Assembly: GCA_029964075.1 (NCBI GenBank) | Contig: CM057142.1 | Span: forward strand, 29,762,392-29,826,391 | Reading direction: 5' to 3' | Length of the DNA stretch: 64,000 nucleotides | From: Patiria pectinifera | Taxonomy: Eukaryota > Echinodermata > Asteroidea > Valvatida > Asterinidae | Part shown: piece after piece, positions 48,901 through 60,695 of the stretch | Layout: the number at the start of each line of letters is the position of its first letter | How positions within the stretch are numbered: position 1 is the first letter of the stretch | Translations under genes and position numbers: made by a program | The notes under the pieces: generated by a model | The model's input: only the letters and a program-made list of their open reading frames with translations | What the model was told of the DNA's origin: nothing | Database searches by the model: none

Positions 48901-51900
48901 AGTTAAAGTGGTCACACAACAGTTCATATGATATTGTACAAAATGAAAGTGCCCAAACAGTATGCATTGATCCATGAACATGAACGTAGTTACATGTAAC
49001 TATCCTTTATTATGGACATGGTGAAATTTCTGAAAAGCTAGATAAGCCACAACTCTTCCCTTGAAAATCTGCAGTGAGTTCAATCTTGTAATTTCAACAA
49101 AATGTTTGTATTCAGCCATGTTCGGCAAGTTTAACTATAAGCAACCCATTTAAGTAAAGAAAAAAGGAGTTTCCAAAAAAACAGGGCTATTCAATTGTAT
49201 GCCATGTACGCTTTGCAATATGATCATAGTTCATTATGTTTTTTTTATTTAAATTTGTTTTTATTAATTTACACAACTGTTTAGAAAGGGCTAACAAAGA
49301 TTCCATATACACATGTACCCTTCTTAGGACCTAACAGCATGCATGTGCATCAAAAAATGTAAGAACCCTCCGCCAAAAAAAATCATAACAATAATAACAT
49401 AGAAATATGTATCTACATACAAATGTACAAATGCATGTGAACTTTTTACCATCATAATAATAGTAATAATGGCATTTATATTGCGCAAAATGCATAAATA
49501 TACATTGTATGTTCTAATGCGCATTACAATACAAATTACATGAAGGACAAAACCGTACTATTTAAATCAAAACTCATTATTGAGTAAAACCATTATACAA
49601 TCCAAATTAACAGGCTAAACATCTAAATTTCAAAAGAACCATTAAAAATCACTGCGTGCACAATTACACATAAAAAGCCTTCTGGAATAAAAAGGTTTTC
49701 ACCTTGCGTTTAAAACTCCCCAGTGTTTCTTGACTTCTAATGTGACCAGGTAACTGGTTCCAAAGCTGAGGACCAGCCACCATAAATGCATGATGTACTG
49801 ATGAGGCAAAGCAAAATGTTAGCTTCTCTGCAACTTGGTAACCATTATCATTATGTTTTCATTTGGCTATGTACATGTATTTTGTTTCCGATGCAGGACA
49901 ATGACGGGGCTGGAGTATGAGCTGCTTCATGTCCAGGAACCGATCCTCTACGTGATCAGGAAACAACACCGGCATTCAGTGGAGCACACCACACCCCTTG
50001 CCAACTACTACATCATTGCAGGCGTGGTCTACCAGGCTCCTGACCTCTGCTCCGTGCTCAACTCCAGAATGGTGAGGGGCAGGGCTGGAGTGACAGAGGG
50101 AGGGGAACTTTGTTTTGTTTTAAAAGCAGCCCATTGCTAAAAAAAAAAGGGGGGGGGGAATGTAATTAAAAACCAAAAAATGTTTGGCTCCAATCAAGCT
50201 AGTATTGTAATGTGTATTTGATCTATACAATTTACCTACATGAACATTTCATATACATGTATATGTTAAAGTTTCAATCAAGCCTGAGCCTTTCGCGTCA
50301 ATTGACCTCTAGCCCCAAATGCCACTGGTGAGGGGTTGGAGATAGGACTAGTGGTGGGGATTTTCGGTAGTGGTCCTCTTAAGGACATGGATGGAAGTAG
50401 TATATATCAGAATAAGAGAACAGAAGTACAATGCTGTGGGAAAAATTCAGAAACCGTATAATTTGTGGCTAAATTGCAAAATATTTACACAATTTCCACT
50501 TGGTCAAAATATCCAAAAAAGAAGGAGTTCATAGCTATAGAGAGGTGGTACATGTACAGTCGAGTCTCGTTAATATAAACTCGTTGGGACCTAGCCAAAT
50601 TGTTTGTTATATCAGAATTTTGTATTAAGAGGAACATCAGTCCAATCGGGACCAAGGCTTTATGTTTGTTATAACCAGAATTTGTATTAACAGAGTTTGT
50701 ACTAACGAGAGTCAACTGTAGTAGGATAGTGTACAGGTGTAGTGGATTCAGGGGGAGGGGGGGGGGGTGGATAAATGCTGTATCCTGCATCCTTCCATAA
50801 CCACCTGTGCTGCCATAAATGTCACTGAACCAAATGTTTTGCAAGAGACTTGATTCAATACGTGTGCTGTAGGCTGGTGTGGTACCATCTGAACATGTGA
50901 GTGACATTCGTTCCAGTGGCAACTGCTAACAGCTGTCAAACCAATGATCTTTTGTCTTCCTTTCACACTAACGTTTCTTCTGTTTAGCTGACTGGCTTGC
51001 ATCACATCGAGTCGGCATTTGAAGAGGCACAGTCCTTCTCCCGGTACAGCCCCAGCAAGGGTTACTGGTGGGAGTTTAAAGATAAAGAACAAGAACAAGC
51101 AGGTACTTACAAGGACCAGTCCGCCCTGTTAAGATTAATTCCAATTAACATCTAAGCCAAGGTCCTAAGTGCAAAACCATTGTTGGACACTGAGGATCAT
51201 CTGTTTAAAGACAGCACTACACAGGCCTATTGGAAACACCATTTGTTGCCCAATAGATGTGCCTACTAGAAAATGAAATAAAAATGAGAACTGTTTTCTA
51301 AATCATTACAATGAGGACCACACTGAAAGAGGTTTTTTTCTTAAAAAGATTTTATTATGTTTATAGTAACTTTTCTACTCCAATAACTTTTCTACTCCAA
51401 TGCTCCAAGCCTATAATTTTGGCCCAAAACCAGTTTGTTTTTTTACAACAAAATACATTTAACCATATTCTATCTCACTGGCATACCACTCAAATAAAAG
51501 GCCTTGTTGTCCCCTTTCGTTTGATGCCACATTTGAGGTCAGGATGCTTGTAGTTCTGGAGATTTCACAAATTTTCCACTTTTCAGCCACGTCCACTTTT
51601 GCGTAGAATTTACCCAAAATAGAATAAAAAGGGAAGTGACAATTTTTATCTCCAATTTTTTGTTATCTTGTTTGTGCAGAGGAGAAGCTGAAGAATAAGA
51701 AGAAGAAAGAAGAGGCAGCCAGCTCAATGTTCCAGAGGCAACGAGTGGATGTTCTCCTCCTGGAACTGGCCAGAAAATTCCCTCCAAAAGTTATCCAGGT
51801 TGGTAGCTAACTTGCTTCAAACTACATAAGAGTGACCAAGGAAATATACAGGGGTGGGATCTGAACCTTCTACCTGTGAAACACCGATCACGGAGATTAC

Positions 51901-52857
51901 TGACTCTTGAGTTTGGTATCATTTCTGAATCATTTATTAGATCATGGTTAAGTGGCCGCGTCACCGACATTACATTTTCTTCCATAGCGCTGGAATTTGC
52001 CAAGTATAGATCATGTATATGCATTCAACAGTAATAATGCTAAACATTACTGTCATTGACGGACACAAAGCGCTGTTTGCTTCATACATGTACACCCATG
52101 CCCATGTGAGTTCCTCTCACTTTGGGTTTGTGCACACTCAGTAGGAGGTGCATCTTTTGGGTCAATCAAATCACGGATCCTATACACAAGGATAAACGAC
52201 TTCCCAAAATGCTGGTTAGAGACAATTTGCACGTCGTGCGTGTGCGTGACTCTGCGCGACTGCAGTCTTTCAGTGGTCAAATTTCTGTCAGGACGCCCTC
52301 TTTCGGCGATTATGGCGCGCGCGCATTGTTCTACATGTTCCATGCGTTGCTCTATGCGCGGACGCGGCATATCACGCATGTAGACAAACCGTTTCATACA
52401 GTTTGTACACAAGCTCAGATGAGTTGTTTATCCTTGTGTAGAGGATTCGTGTTCAAATGCAGCACTCATGCACAGCACATGCGATGTGTCCCTCCGTAAG
52501 TAGGCCAGCTATTGTCATCATTGGGTGCATTGCAAGATAACAGTTCAGTTACATCCTGCAGCAGGATTGCAACTGTTACGGGCCATGTGTTAAACGGCAA
52601 ATTCTCTTCTCGTCTTCTGAATACCACAGGCCAAACCTGGCGAGAAACCCATCCCGGTAGTCTCAGAGCATCAGAACGGCACCGTTTCCATCAAAGAGGA
52701 GGTAAAAGAAGAACCAGGACAACAGCAGCAGCAGCAGCAGCAAGCCAACAGCAACTCAGTGACAGGAGCAGGGACCGTCGGCGCCCCAAATGCAGGCGCC
52801 TTCTTCTCAGGGGGTATGAAACCCCCCATGGTGAAAAAGAGGAAACTGGTGAAATGA
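42978..52857 (+). CDS. MED6: MED6, Mediator complex subunit 6 (six exons)
   Basis: Exons 42978-42996, 45047-45206, 49897-50071, 50988-51102, 51680-51798 and 52630-52857 total 816 nt, 271 residues plus TGA. All junctions are GT/AG and in phase. MED6 is a head-module subunit of Mediator, which links transcription factors to RNA polymerase II in the nucleus. Hallmarks of the family are present in order: [98 protein letters not shown] and KPGEKPIPV. The C-terminus is family-typical variable sequence with eight glutamines and a basic KKRKLVK end resembling a nuclear localisation signal. Human MED6 is 246 residues; the excess lies in the tail. Confidence 0.97.
42997..45046. other. MED6 intron 1
   Basis: It contains dense TACATG repeats at about 44105-44140 and TAGGCCTA words (43750-43790, 44350). 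No exon or element end was seen. Confidence 0.5.
45047..45206 (+). CDS. MED6: MED6 exon 2
   Basis: The acceptor is tttttcctacag and the donor GTAAGT. It encodes residues 7-59 with the highly conserved block [12 protein letters not shown] and KMQR. Confidence 0.95.
45328..45954. mobile_element. Tc1/mariner-type MITE, family M3
   Basis: It starts CAGGGTGAGTCAAAAAAAGC and ends with the inverted copy ...tttgactcaccctg, with TA at 45326-45327 and 45955-45956. Long arms pair over more than 100 bp. It is 627 bp, non-coding, in MED6 intron 2. A second copy is at 57937-58584. Confidence 0.8.
46300..46397. repeat. Near-perfect 34-bp hairpin in MED6 intron 2
   Basis: Arms 46300-46333 and 46364-46397 pair with one mismatch around a 30-nt loop. 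Arm words are aacaattgttga and tgatgtgggatatgac. It could be a minimal foldback element or a small-RNA precursor. Confidence 0.6.
48231..48603. mobile_element. Small foldback MITE in MED6 intron 2
   Basis: Inverted ends of about 40 bp share gtctcc-gtttctggtatg with an A/T run (48240-48278 against 48563-48603). It is non-coding. Confidence 0.55.
49440..49820 (-). mobile_element. LINE 3' end in MED6 intron 2
   Basis: The minus strand at about 49810-49660 encodes a typical LINE ORF2 C-terminus, including [15 protein letters not shown] and [16 protein letters not shown], followed by a short 3' UTR ending in ATT/AAT repeats (about 49455). It is 5'-truncated; the clade looks CR1/L2-like. Confidence 0.65.
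49897..50071 (+). CDS. MED6: MED6 exon 3
   Basis: The acceptor is tccgatgcag and the donor GTGAGG. It encodes residues 60-118 including [13 protein letters not shown] and [13 protein letters not shown], and ends in phase 0 at NSRM. Confidence 0.95.
50557..50718. mobile_element. Pogo/Tigger-like MITE in MED6 intron 3
   Basis: The ends CAGTCGAGTCTCGTTAAT and gtactaacgagagtcaactg are inverted repeats flanked by TA at 50555-50556 and 50719-50720. It is 162 bp long. The CAGTYGA-type terminus is usual for Tigger-like elements. Confidence 0.65.
50988..51102 (+). CDS. MED6: MED6 exon 4
   Basis: The acceptor is cttctgtttag and the donor GTACTT. It encodes [14 protein letters not shown] and [12 protein letters not shown] and ends in phase 1. 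Confidence 0.95.
51680..51798 (+). CDS. MED6: MED6 exon 5
   Basis: The acceptor is gtttgtgcag and the donor GTTGGT. It encodes a lysine-rich stretch followed by [20 protein letters not shown] and ends in phase 0. Confidence 0.95.
51799..52629. other. MED6 intron 5
   Basis: It includes an inverted pair (atacacaaggataaac near 52180 and gtttatccttgtgta near 52426) bracketing about 230 bp, possibly a small foldback element. No exon was seen. Confidence 0.4.
52630..52857 (+). CDS. MED6: MED6 exon 6 (terminal)
   Basis: The acceptor is tgaataccacag. It encodes [10 protein letters not shown], an acidic stretch with lysines, a run of eight Gln (a CAG microsatellite at about 52720-52743) and the basic C-terminus before TGA at 52855-52857. 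Confidence 0.95.
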   Translation, partial: AKPGEKPIPVVSEHQNGTVSIKEEVKEEPGQQQQQQQQANSNSVTGAGTVGAPNAGAFFSGGMKPPMVKKRKLVK

Positions 52858-55505
52858 TGCCGATTGGGGACTGAAATGTTGTTTAGATTTTCGCGTGGAC
52901 CATGTGTGGAAAGTTTGCGCAGCATGCTGATGAAGAATAGCAGGTGTGCAATCAGGTTCCATGAACGATGTTACGTCCATGTATTGGCTGCGCTCTTTTT
53001 TAGTGTATCCGGTTCATTGGTGACTTGGTCACACGCACGCGCGTAGCACTGATTACTAGCGCCCATTGGATAGACACTCAAGTTGCATTAACTTCCGGTT
53101 CCAGTGGTTTCACTCAGGATGCAGTGGGCGTGGTTTAAACTGAAGTAACTTCACACTAGCAAACAGGATTGTGTTTCTATCAACACAATAGTGAGAGTGG
53201 ACACCAGTGAGGGTAAACGGTAGCCTGCAGTCGAGTACTCAAGCGATCCCATTTGGCAGTGTGCTAGTGCTGGCTTGCTTGCCACCTGTTTCATCAAGGT
53301 GAAAGTATCATTTGTCGATGGGCAAGGTGATACTTGTACATGCAGAGGACCAGTGTAGATAGTTTTGTGTTAGTGAACCTGCATTTGAAGCGGAATTGGA
53401 GAAGCTTCCTAAAAGTCCTGTGCTCATCGATTTACAATTACAATTTCTCTCTTGACTGTTCCTGATGAGGGTTGTCTCAAATCAGTACAATTTCTTATTT
53501 ACCGATATGTTTTAAAACGTTCTCTTAGAAAAAGTAAAGGGCCATGCAATGTAATTTGTTTAATGCAGTCCTTGAAAGTGCACCTTTGTGTCCCATTTAA
53601 CCTTATTTTCAATTTTCGTTTTGCCATTGTCAAGGGTATGTTGGTTTTTATGCTAATGCAAATTTACATATTCATGAACAAAATTGTGATGTCATTTCAG
53701 GCAGAAACCTTCAGTGTTACAGCTTTTTCAGAACTAGAAGCTGCCAGAAATGGATATTTGGCTGTCGTAAATGTTCTTTTCTTTGTGGTGATTCATTGTT
53801 GTGTCAGTACATGGCAGTAATCCAGTGAGCAAAACTTCCGCAAACACGTTTTCAATGAGCCAATTTGTGTGTTCACAATATGAACAGAAAACCCCTAAAC
53901 CGAACAGTGTCTTCCTGAAATGACATCACAGCAACAGCACCCACAGTTATCCGGAAAAGCATGAAATTTTTACAAAAATGTTTAAAGAAGTGCACTTTTC
54001 ACTAAAATTAACCAAAAGGAAAAAGGGATGTCAAATAGTTGTCATACAATTAAGAGGAATAGAAAGTTGCACAAAATGTGTTCCTAAGAAAATAATCATC
54101 TTATGAACCCTTTAAAGAAATGGGCCAAAACACTCTCAATCTAGAAACAACTAGATGCACTCAGAGAGCGCAACCTCCGCCAAGTCTAAACAATTCCCCG
54201 CCATATTGTCAGTACACCCAAAAGAACTACTCGCATAAATGGTGAAGAATCCTTTAAAATAATCCTGGATTCAGACCCAGATACGGATCACTTCCAAAAT
54301 CTAATCGATTTGTACTTGTACCAAGGACCACCCCTAAAAAAAATTTCATGAAAATCTGTCCATAACTTTTTGAGTTATCTTGTTGACAGACAATCCAACC
54401 AACTAAACTAACCAACAAACAAACTAGTAACCAAATCCGATGAAAACATTGGCAGAGGTAATACAAATGCTTGTTTGTAAACAGCTCAGTACCCTGTGGA
54501 GGAAATACAAAGGGTTTAGATGGATGTAAACAATTTTACCCACAAAACCACAAAACAACCACCATACTCAAAAACAAATAACAGGAATGAGACCAAGAAC
54601 AAACCCACTCCGAAATCATAGGAGTTATATTAATTGAAAGCTTTGTATTTGTGAAACCTTTTTCTTAATACCAATTAAGGATTACGTCCCAATTTCTGTG
54701 TATGGCACATATCCAGAAAATGCTGTCTTCTTTGTACTGGTTAATTTATGTCATGGTTTTTCAAACTTGGAATGTCCCTATTCAATTCATCAGGCCACTT
54801 CTTGGCAGAAACAAGCAGTGTTCACAATGTGTTCCTTGCTGAATGAGGATGTATCTGATTAAACATTGCTTGCACATAGGCAAAATTTCCCGTGTGGAAA
54901 TTCCCAGTGGTCCAAACAGCAATATGTCTAAAATTAAAACGGGAGATTCCAAGTAGAACTTTCCAACAGTGCTGAATCACGCTGGTTATTTTAAATCTCA
55001 TGAATTTTTATAAATAAATAAAATGGAAATCTGCACAAACAATCCTGAATATACAAAACTGTAAAGTTGAGTTTTAGAAGAACCTTTATTCTACAAACTA
55101 CTTACTCTTGCACAAAAAAATGGTTCTTTATTCACTGCCCTTGTGAGGAAAATTATAAATATACATGTAAAGGAGGACTACGTTCGACATGTCGCAGAAA
55201 CTGTAAAATACTTTCACATAAATGGAATAAGTTTTATGAGGAGAACATAAACATATATATTGTACCAGTTTGAGAACATTTCTCACAATATGTGGAACTG
55301 CTCATTCCTAAAATGATTGTGGGCAACCTTGATTTTGAACAACCTTGGTTATCATAATAAGGGACCCAAAAGCCATATATACACATTATATGTTTACATT
55401 GTAACAGGTTTCCATTTATTTATTACATTGTAACAGGTTTCCATTTATTTATTTATACATTGTAACAGGTTTCCATTACTATTTATTCCATTATAAACAA
55501 AAAAC
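52858..55505. other. MED6 3' UTR and flank
   Basis: There is no coding signal. The first plus-strand AATAAA noticed is at 55013-55022, which would give a long 3' UTR; an earlier non-canonical signal is possible. A three-unit repeat of tacattgtaacaggtttcc lies at about 55395-55478. Confidence 0.4.
54145..54465 (+). mobile_element. Possible RTE-like LINE/SINE 3' tail
   Basis: Words such as gcgcaacctccgcc, aaaatctgtccataactttt, gagttatcttg and the end ggcagaggtaata resemble the widespread 3' region of RTE-type elements in marine invertebrates. There is no coding part. Confidence 0.4.
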
Positions 55506-56108
55506 AGCGCGTCCTGAAATACTCCAAATTTTTTTTTGCGAGGCTCTAGCGTCGCTGTGGAAACAAGTACCGCCATTATTTTTATATTATTTTAAAGCTT
55601 GGAATCTTAACTTTATCCCTGTATCAAGTATTAGTTTAAGTTTCAAAAGGGTTTTGAAATGGTTCGTGTTGAAATGTCGAAAACAAACTCAACTGATTCC
55701 AAGGAAAATCATACGCATTGTTTCTAATGTGGAAATGCGATCTCATTGCCTTTTACTTTGTGTTTTTTTTCCTTTTCGATCCATGTAGATCACACCTTAA
55801 AAAAATCACAATATTGTCTTCGTTTCAAGTTCAATGTGTTTTTAATATAATTTCAACAGCTTGTTGACTCGAGTTTGCATCTGATGTACCGCATCATCGA
55901 TTTCCCTTGAAATCGGTTGAGTTTGTTTTCGACATGCCTATATTTGAACACGAACAATTTGAACACTATTTAAATATCAAACCAATACTCGCCAGGGATA
56001 AAGTTAAGATTCCGAGCTTTAGAATGGTATGGAAATAATGGCAGTACGTGTTTCCGCGCCGAGGCTAGAGCCTCGCAAAAAAAAGTTGCGGGTATTTTGG
56101 GACGTGCT
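55506..56108. mobile_element. Foldback MITE with ~150-bp arms
   Basis: The left arm begins AGCGCGTCCTGAAATACT and the right arm ends attttgggacgtgct; they pair over about 130-150 bp with shared words gcgaggctctagc, aagtaccgccattatt-type and aatcttaactttatccct. Inside, a second weaker inverted pair (gaaaacaaactcaactgatt / aatcggttgagtttgttttc) is visible. Confidence 0.7.
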
Positions 56109-56949
56109 ATATAACAAATAAATATGTACGATTAAAAGATAAAACAATAGTATAATATTGTCAGCTTATTTCTACAAATATCAAGTTCTAAAAGTGACGT
56201 TTCCACAGACTTTGGTTACTTTATTTCCAGACTTGGGTCACTTTATTCCCAGACTTTGGTAGTTACATCATTTGGCATTTAAATTTCTAATTTTTTTTTC
56301 AACTCAGCTGGAAAGTTCCTTCCCGTGTTTGAAAATCTGGTCCAAGTTGTGGGCATTTCATAGTCGACAAGAGGGGATCATTGTATGCACATTCACACTT
56401 CAATAAAATGGCCACAGTCTGGGATTTTCCCTATACTTTTGGGAAGTATACTATAGAAACTTCACAGTCAACTTGACTCTGCTTTGCAACTGGAACAAAA
56501 CCTCATCAGGAAATGTTTGGTAGTAATTTTTGCCCCAGATGCATTTGAAAGCTCGCTTTGACTAATTTGTGCCCGCAGCAATATCAAGTTCCTCATCACA
56601 TGATAAAATTAGCGATCAGGTGCTTTTTTTACGTGGTCACATCAGTCATAACGACAAAACTTTGGCTGTGGTTAAAATAAAAAGAACCACTCAAAACTTT
56701 TTGAGACTGAACGCAACCATAATGTGTTTACTTCCTTGCTTCGGTTTAGAATGGGTAATTCCCATGTCTGGTTTTACCCATTAAAACTTGATGCATCATC
56801 TATCTTTCTATCTTCCAGTGAGTACATCCCTCCAGGGTGGAGTATAATAGTTGTCTGCTCACAAAATGTTTTTACTCTGACACTTCTCATACACATCGCG
56901 TATGGTCGTATACAATAACTCACCGCAAACTTACGGAAACTGTGTACAA

Positions 56950-57225
56950 TATGGAACAAAATATTGTAAAGGTCTCCACAAGGTGAATAGTCTCCACAAG
57001 GTTTTCACGAAATATGGATTTTCCAAGGTGTGTTTAACGGTCGCAAATTGAAGTATTTTATGTAAGGGATAGTTGGTCCGAATTTCAGCCCAGGAAATTA
57101 ATTCTGCTTAAAATAGGAGCGTTTTCAAACTGTATTTTCACACTCTAAAATCTTAGTACACGAGAAGAAAGAGATGTCTCCACTATGATACAAATTCCAG
57201 TATGAGTGCATTTTGCAATTCGAGT
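56950..57225. repeat. Dispersed repeat R, inverted copy
   Basis: It matches the reverse complement of 22110-22320 and carries three gtctcca(c) words (56973, 56989, 57175). Confidence 0.5.
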
Positions 57226-57437
57226 CCCACAGATGCTGACTTGCTTATACAAAGCAAAAGGGATGGAATGTATGAACTATGGTTGCAAACAGACTGTAAC
57301 CGTTGTGGTTATTCAAATACAGGGGACTTACACTCAACAAGCCATGTCTTCTTGCGGTCCCCTCCATCCCCGCTTTATACTTCTTATCTCCACGAAAACT
57401 ATTTTTTTTTGTAATTTTGTCGTGGTTTTGTATTATA

Positions 57438-57936
57438 CAGGGTGAGTCAAATTTAAAAAAAAACCCAAATGGCAGGACCAATTTTTGAATGAAGCTTTGC
57501 CTGTAGCACTTTCAAAAGCTAGGATATGAAAGCCCAACCTATGAGGTTTCATTTAGAACAAGAACCATTCAAATCACACGTACTTTTCAAGTTACGAAAT
57601 TTTAAACACAATGTTTTAAAGTTCTGTCCACGGATCACAAAAGAAGTTAATGTTCTTTCAGCAAAACGAAAACAATTCTCAAAGGGCCAGGGATGCAATG
57701 CATGTGAAGTGTTTTCGTTTTGCTGAAAGAACACTTACCTTTTTTGTGATCCGTGGACAGAACTTTAAAAACGGTGTTTGTGTTCAAAATTCCGTAACTT
57801 GAAAAGTGCAAGAGTGATTTAAATTATTCTTGTACTAAAAAAAGCTTAATGGCAGGGCTTTCATATCCTAGATTTTGATAGTGCTACAGGCAAAACTTCA
57901 TTCAAAAATTGGTCCGCCATTTGGGTTTCGTTTTTA
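57438..57936. mobile_element. MITE, family M2
   Basis: It starts CAGGGTGAGTCAAATTTAAA after TA at 57436-57437. The inverted arms are acccaaatggcaggaccaat and attggtccgccatttgggt. Its last ten or so bases are replaced by the abutting M3 element. Confidence 0.65.
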
Positions 57937-58584
57937 CAGGGTGAGTAAAAAAAAGCGGAACCCAAACCCAAAGAAATATATTTCATATTGAAAAAAAAAT
58001 ATGTAGCGCTAGCACCAAAAAATAATTATGACTTGTAAGCCAATTTAAACACTAGAGGACAAAAATTATCTGAATTGCTCAATTCGTTCAAATTATATCA
58101 CCATTTAAACGAAATGACCCTAAAATCTGTTTCTTCCCAAAATGCGATTTCAAGAATTGTCGTCACAATTGTCTTCAAACACCACCAGTGATAAAACCTC
58201 AGTTTAAGAGTTAAACGTATTCAACAAAGTTCTTTTGAAGGCCCGTCTATCAAAAACATTGTTAGCCAAAGCAGGGTTGTTAATAAAAGATATTGTGTAC
58301 TACAGTTGTTGAAACGAGTATTCTGTGTCATTTTCTTTGTTGTTTCCAAACAGCAAAGAACACACAATACATTTTTTTTTGACTAAACTGAATTTAGGGT
58401 TACGTCGTTTATACAGTAATACAATGTTAACACGTAGAGCAATTGTAATATTTTTTTCACTTCAAAGTAGTTTTATAAATGGGCTTCCAACTAAATCTTA
58501 ATAATCTTAGTGCTACATAGTTTTTTTATATGAAATAGATTTTTTTCTTTGTTTTGGGGTTCCGCTTTTTTGTGACTCGCCTTG
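57937..58584. mobile_element. Tc1/mariner-type MITE, family M3, abutting M2
   Basis: It starts CAGGGTGAGTAAAAAAAAGC and ends ttgtgactcgccttg, with TA at 57935-57936 and 58585-58586. It is the same family as 45328-45954 but more diverged. Confidence 0.7.
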
Positions 58585-58774
58585 TACTAAAGTGGCTAAT
58601 TTATATGTACCTTTGCCCTGGAATGGAAATAAAGTCAAGCCAAGTAACAGTAAGTAGTGGTAGCGTGAATCCCAGTAGATTTAGAAATGCACCACACATA
58701 AAGTAACACATTTCACCCTTCTTAAATTTTTTTTTGCAAAATAACAAAATCAATATAATATTACATTTAGTGGG

Positions 58775-59016
58775 GCAGATAGGGGAATTGTACCTTTGAT
58801 GATGGCTCTAGGGCCATCGCAGATTTGTCCTTTGAAAAAATATTGGTAAAATAACAAGCGATTTTCACAATTTTCAAAATGGCTGCTTTCAATGGACAAT
58901 TTTGTTCAAAGGACAAATCTGCGATGGCCCTATACAAATATCTTTCTCATGACATACTCTGTGTGCCAAATTCCATGCTTGTATCATCAAAGGCACGATC
59001 CTATTTCTATATCTGC
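58775..59016. mobile_element. Small foldback element
   Basis: A perfect 27-bp inverted pair (58810-58836 and 58905-58931, word gggccatcgcagatttgtcc) sits inside a weaker outer pair (gcagatagggga...catcaaaggca...tatctgc). Confidence 0.6.
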
Positions 59017-59800
59017 GGTACTAACTGTACTGAATGAAGATAAGTACATGGGTAGATTGAAAAAAATATTTCAGCATTGGGGACTGATATGAAATTAGCA
59101 TCAGGCAAAGCTGATGTACTGACATGCATGGTTTCACTTTCACCTTTACATACAAAAGAATTTTTGACAAACATCCTTGTTTTGGGGCTTTTTGTTTTGT
59201 GTTTTTAACTTTCCCAGCTTTTCAGATGATTGAAGTTCCTTCTACATTAAGGTGAACGCCATTTGTTCTGAGAATTTGTGTAACTTTTGGCAACGATTTT
59301 TTTTTTAATGCAATAGCTCCCTATTCATAAAAGAAAAAGTGAAACTTAAACTTTGGCAACTTTAAAAAGAAGGGAAGGCAAGCGGTTACACCGTCACAGC
59401 AACTGCCTAATATGCAAAAACAAACTTGTTTACGATTTTTTGAAATAAAAAGTGAAACTTTATTCGCTTGAAAACTCATGCATAGGTCCTGTTGCATTCA
59501 CAGGTCCCGTTGTCCAAGTATTTCGAACCACATGACCAACATTCCAATCAGTTATTAGATCTTTTTTTTTTATTTGTGTGTACAATAGCCTTACATTGCA
59601 ATATTAAAGCCAAGAGCGGTATATCATTTTCATGATTTTAGAAGTCTGCTACAAGTGTTTTATAAATATATCATACACCACAAGATAAATGACACATTAA
59701 AAAGTAAAATCAATAATAGTTTGTACATTATTAGGTTTTGAGTGAAGGTACATTTTGGCCGAATCCAGAAAAAAAAAGGATTGGGGATGTAGGCCTACAA

Positions 59801-60252
59801 TGCAAGAAGGAAACTCACTTTTGACAGGAATAATGACAACCTTCTTACTTAACTTACTTTAACTGTTGTTTATAATGTAGTGAATTAAGCCTATAGCTAG
59901 CTCTTCAACAATACATGTACATGGTGAAAACTCAAAAACAAATCGCAAGAATAGTGTTATTAGTGCTGATTGGAATACAAGTCACCAAACACACTGTTGC
60001 CCACGTGTAAGTCTAGCAGTGTATTGTTTTTTCTTCAAATCAAGCTCCGAGCTCAGTGATCAAGCGGATTGAATAAAGCCGTCCGTGGACAAACAGGTTT
60101 GGCACACGAAATTTTTAAACTTAAAAAAAAAAGAGAAAGAGACAAAATTGCAAAAATATTTGAATACCATAAATTGATTTTTTTTTTAAATTTCTAGCAA
60201 GTAGGTGAAAATTGCTGTCAAAAGTGGGTTTCCTTCTTTTTGCAGCATCCTG
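59801..60252. mobile_element. MITE, family M1, degraded copy
   Basis: It matches 16133-16597 from tgcaagaaggaaa to tttccttctttttgcagcatcctg. The terminal cagggtgg on the left is lost. Confidence 0.6.
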
Positions 60253-60455
60253 TCAGTGTGTAGTGGTAAGCTCGGATCGGACATGGAGCTATTGAGAGAA
60301 AGGGAAAAAACTATAAGCCGACCAAGTGACCAAGTATTCTGCCTATAAGACGGAAGTTCTGCGTGCGCCCATGCTGGAATACAAATTTATTTGCTTTTTG
60401 TAAGACTTCTGATTTTGGTCTGACGCGAAACTAAACATGCCTACCAGCTTGCTGG

Positions 60456-60695
60456 TCAATCCGATTTACGGTTGAATTCAAATTTACTGTCGATGTCCGA
60501 CACGAGCACACCGTCGCGTCGACGTCCTAGATAGGCTATGTTAACCACGGTGAGTTCATAGGCTTCGTCTCCATTTATAAACTTTGAGACATTGTTTTTG
60601 TTACAAGCTTTGAATTGAGGGACTGCGATATGACCCCTTTCTGCTTCAGCGATTTTTAATTCTGTGGAATTTGGCAAAAGTTTTAAGAGTATTTC
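60456..60695 (-). other. Unrecognised open frame, possible terminal exon
   Basis: An open frame of about 70 codons ends with TGA at 60456-60458 (…SKFEFNRKSD). A plausible acceptor, ccaaattccacag, sits at its start (about 60665). The composition is protein-like and not low-complexity, but no family was recognised and no partner exon was found to the right. Confidence 0.2.

Noticed and set aside
50741-50768. G-rich run as a quadruplex control element
   Set aside because: Homopolymer G runs are common in this window in repeats and introns, with no consistent position near promoters.
52053-52499. Overlapping sense and antisense frames in MED6 intron 5
   Set aside because: Neither has a recognisable domain, and the stretch is bracketed by an inverted repeat.
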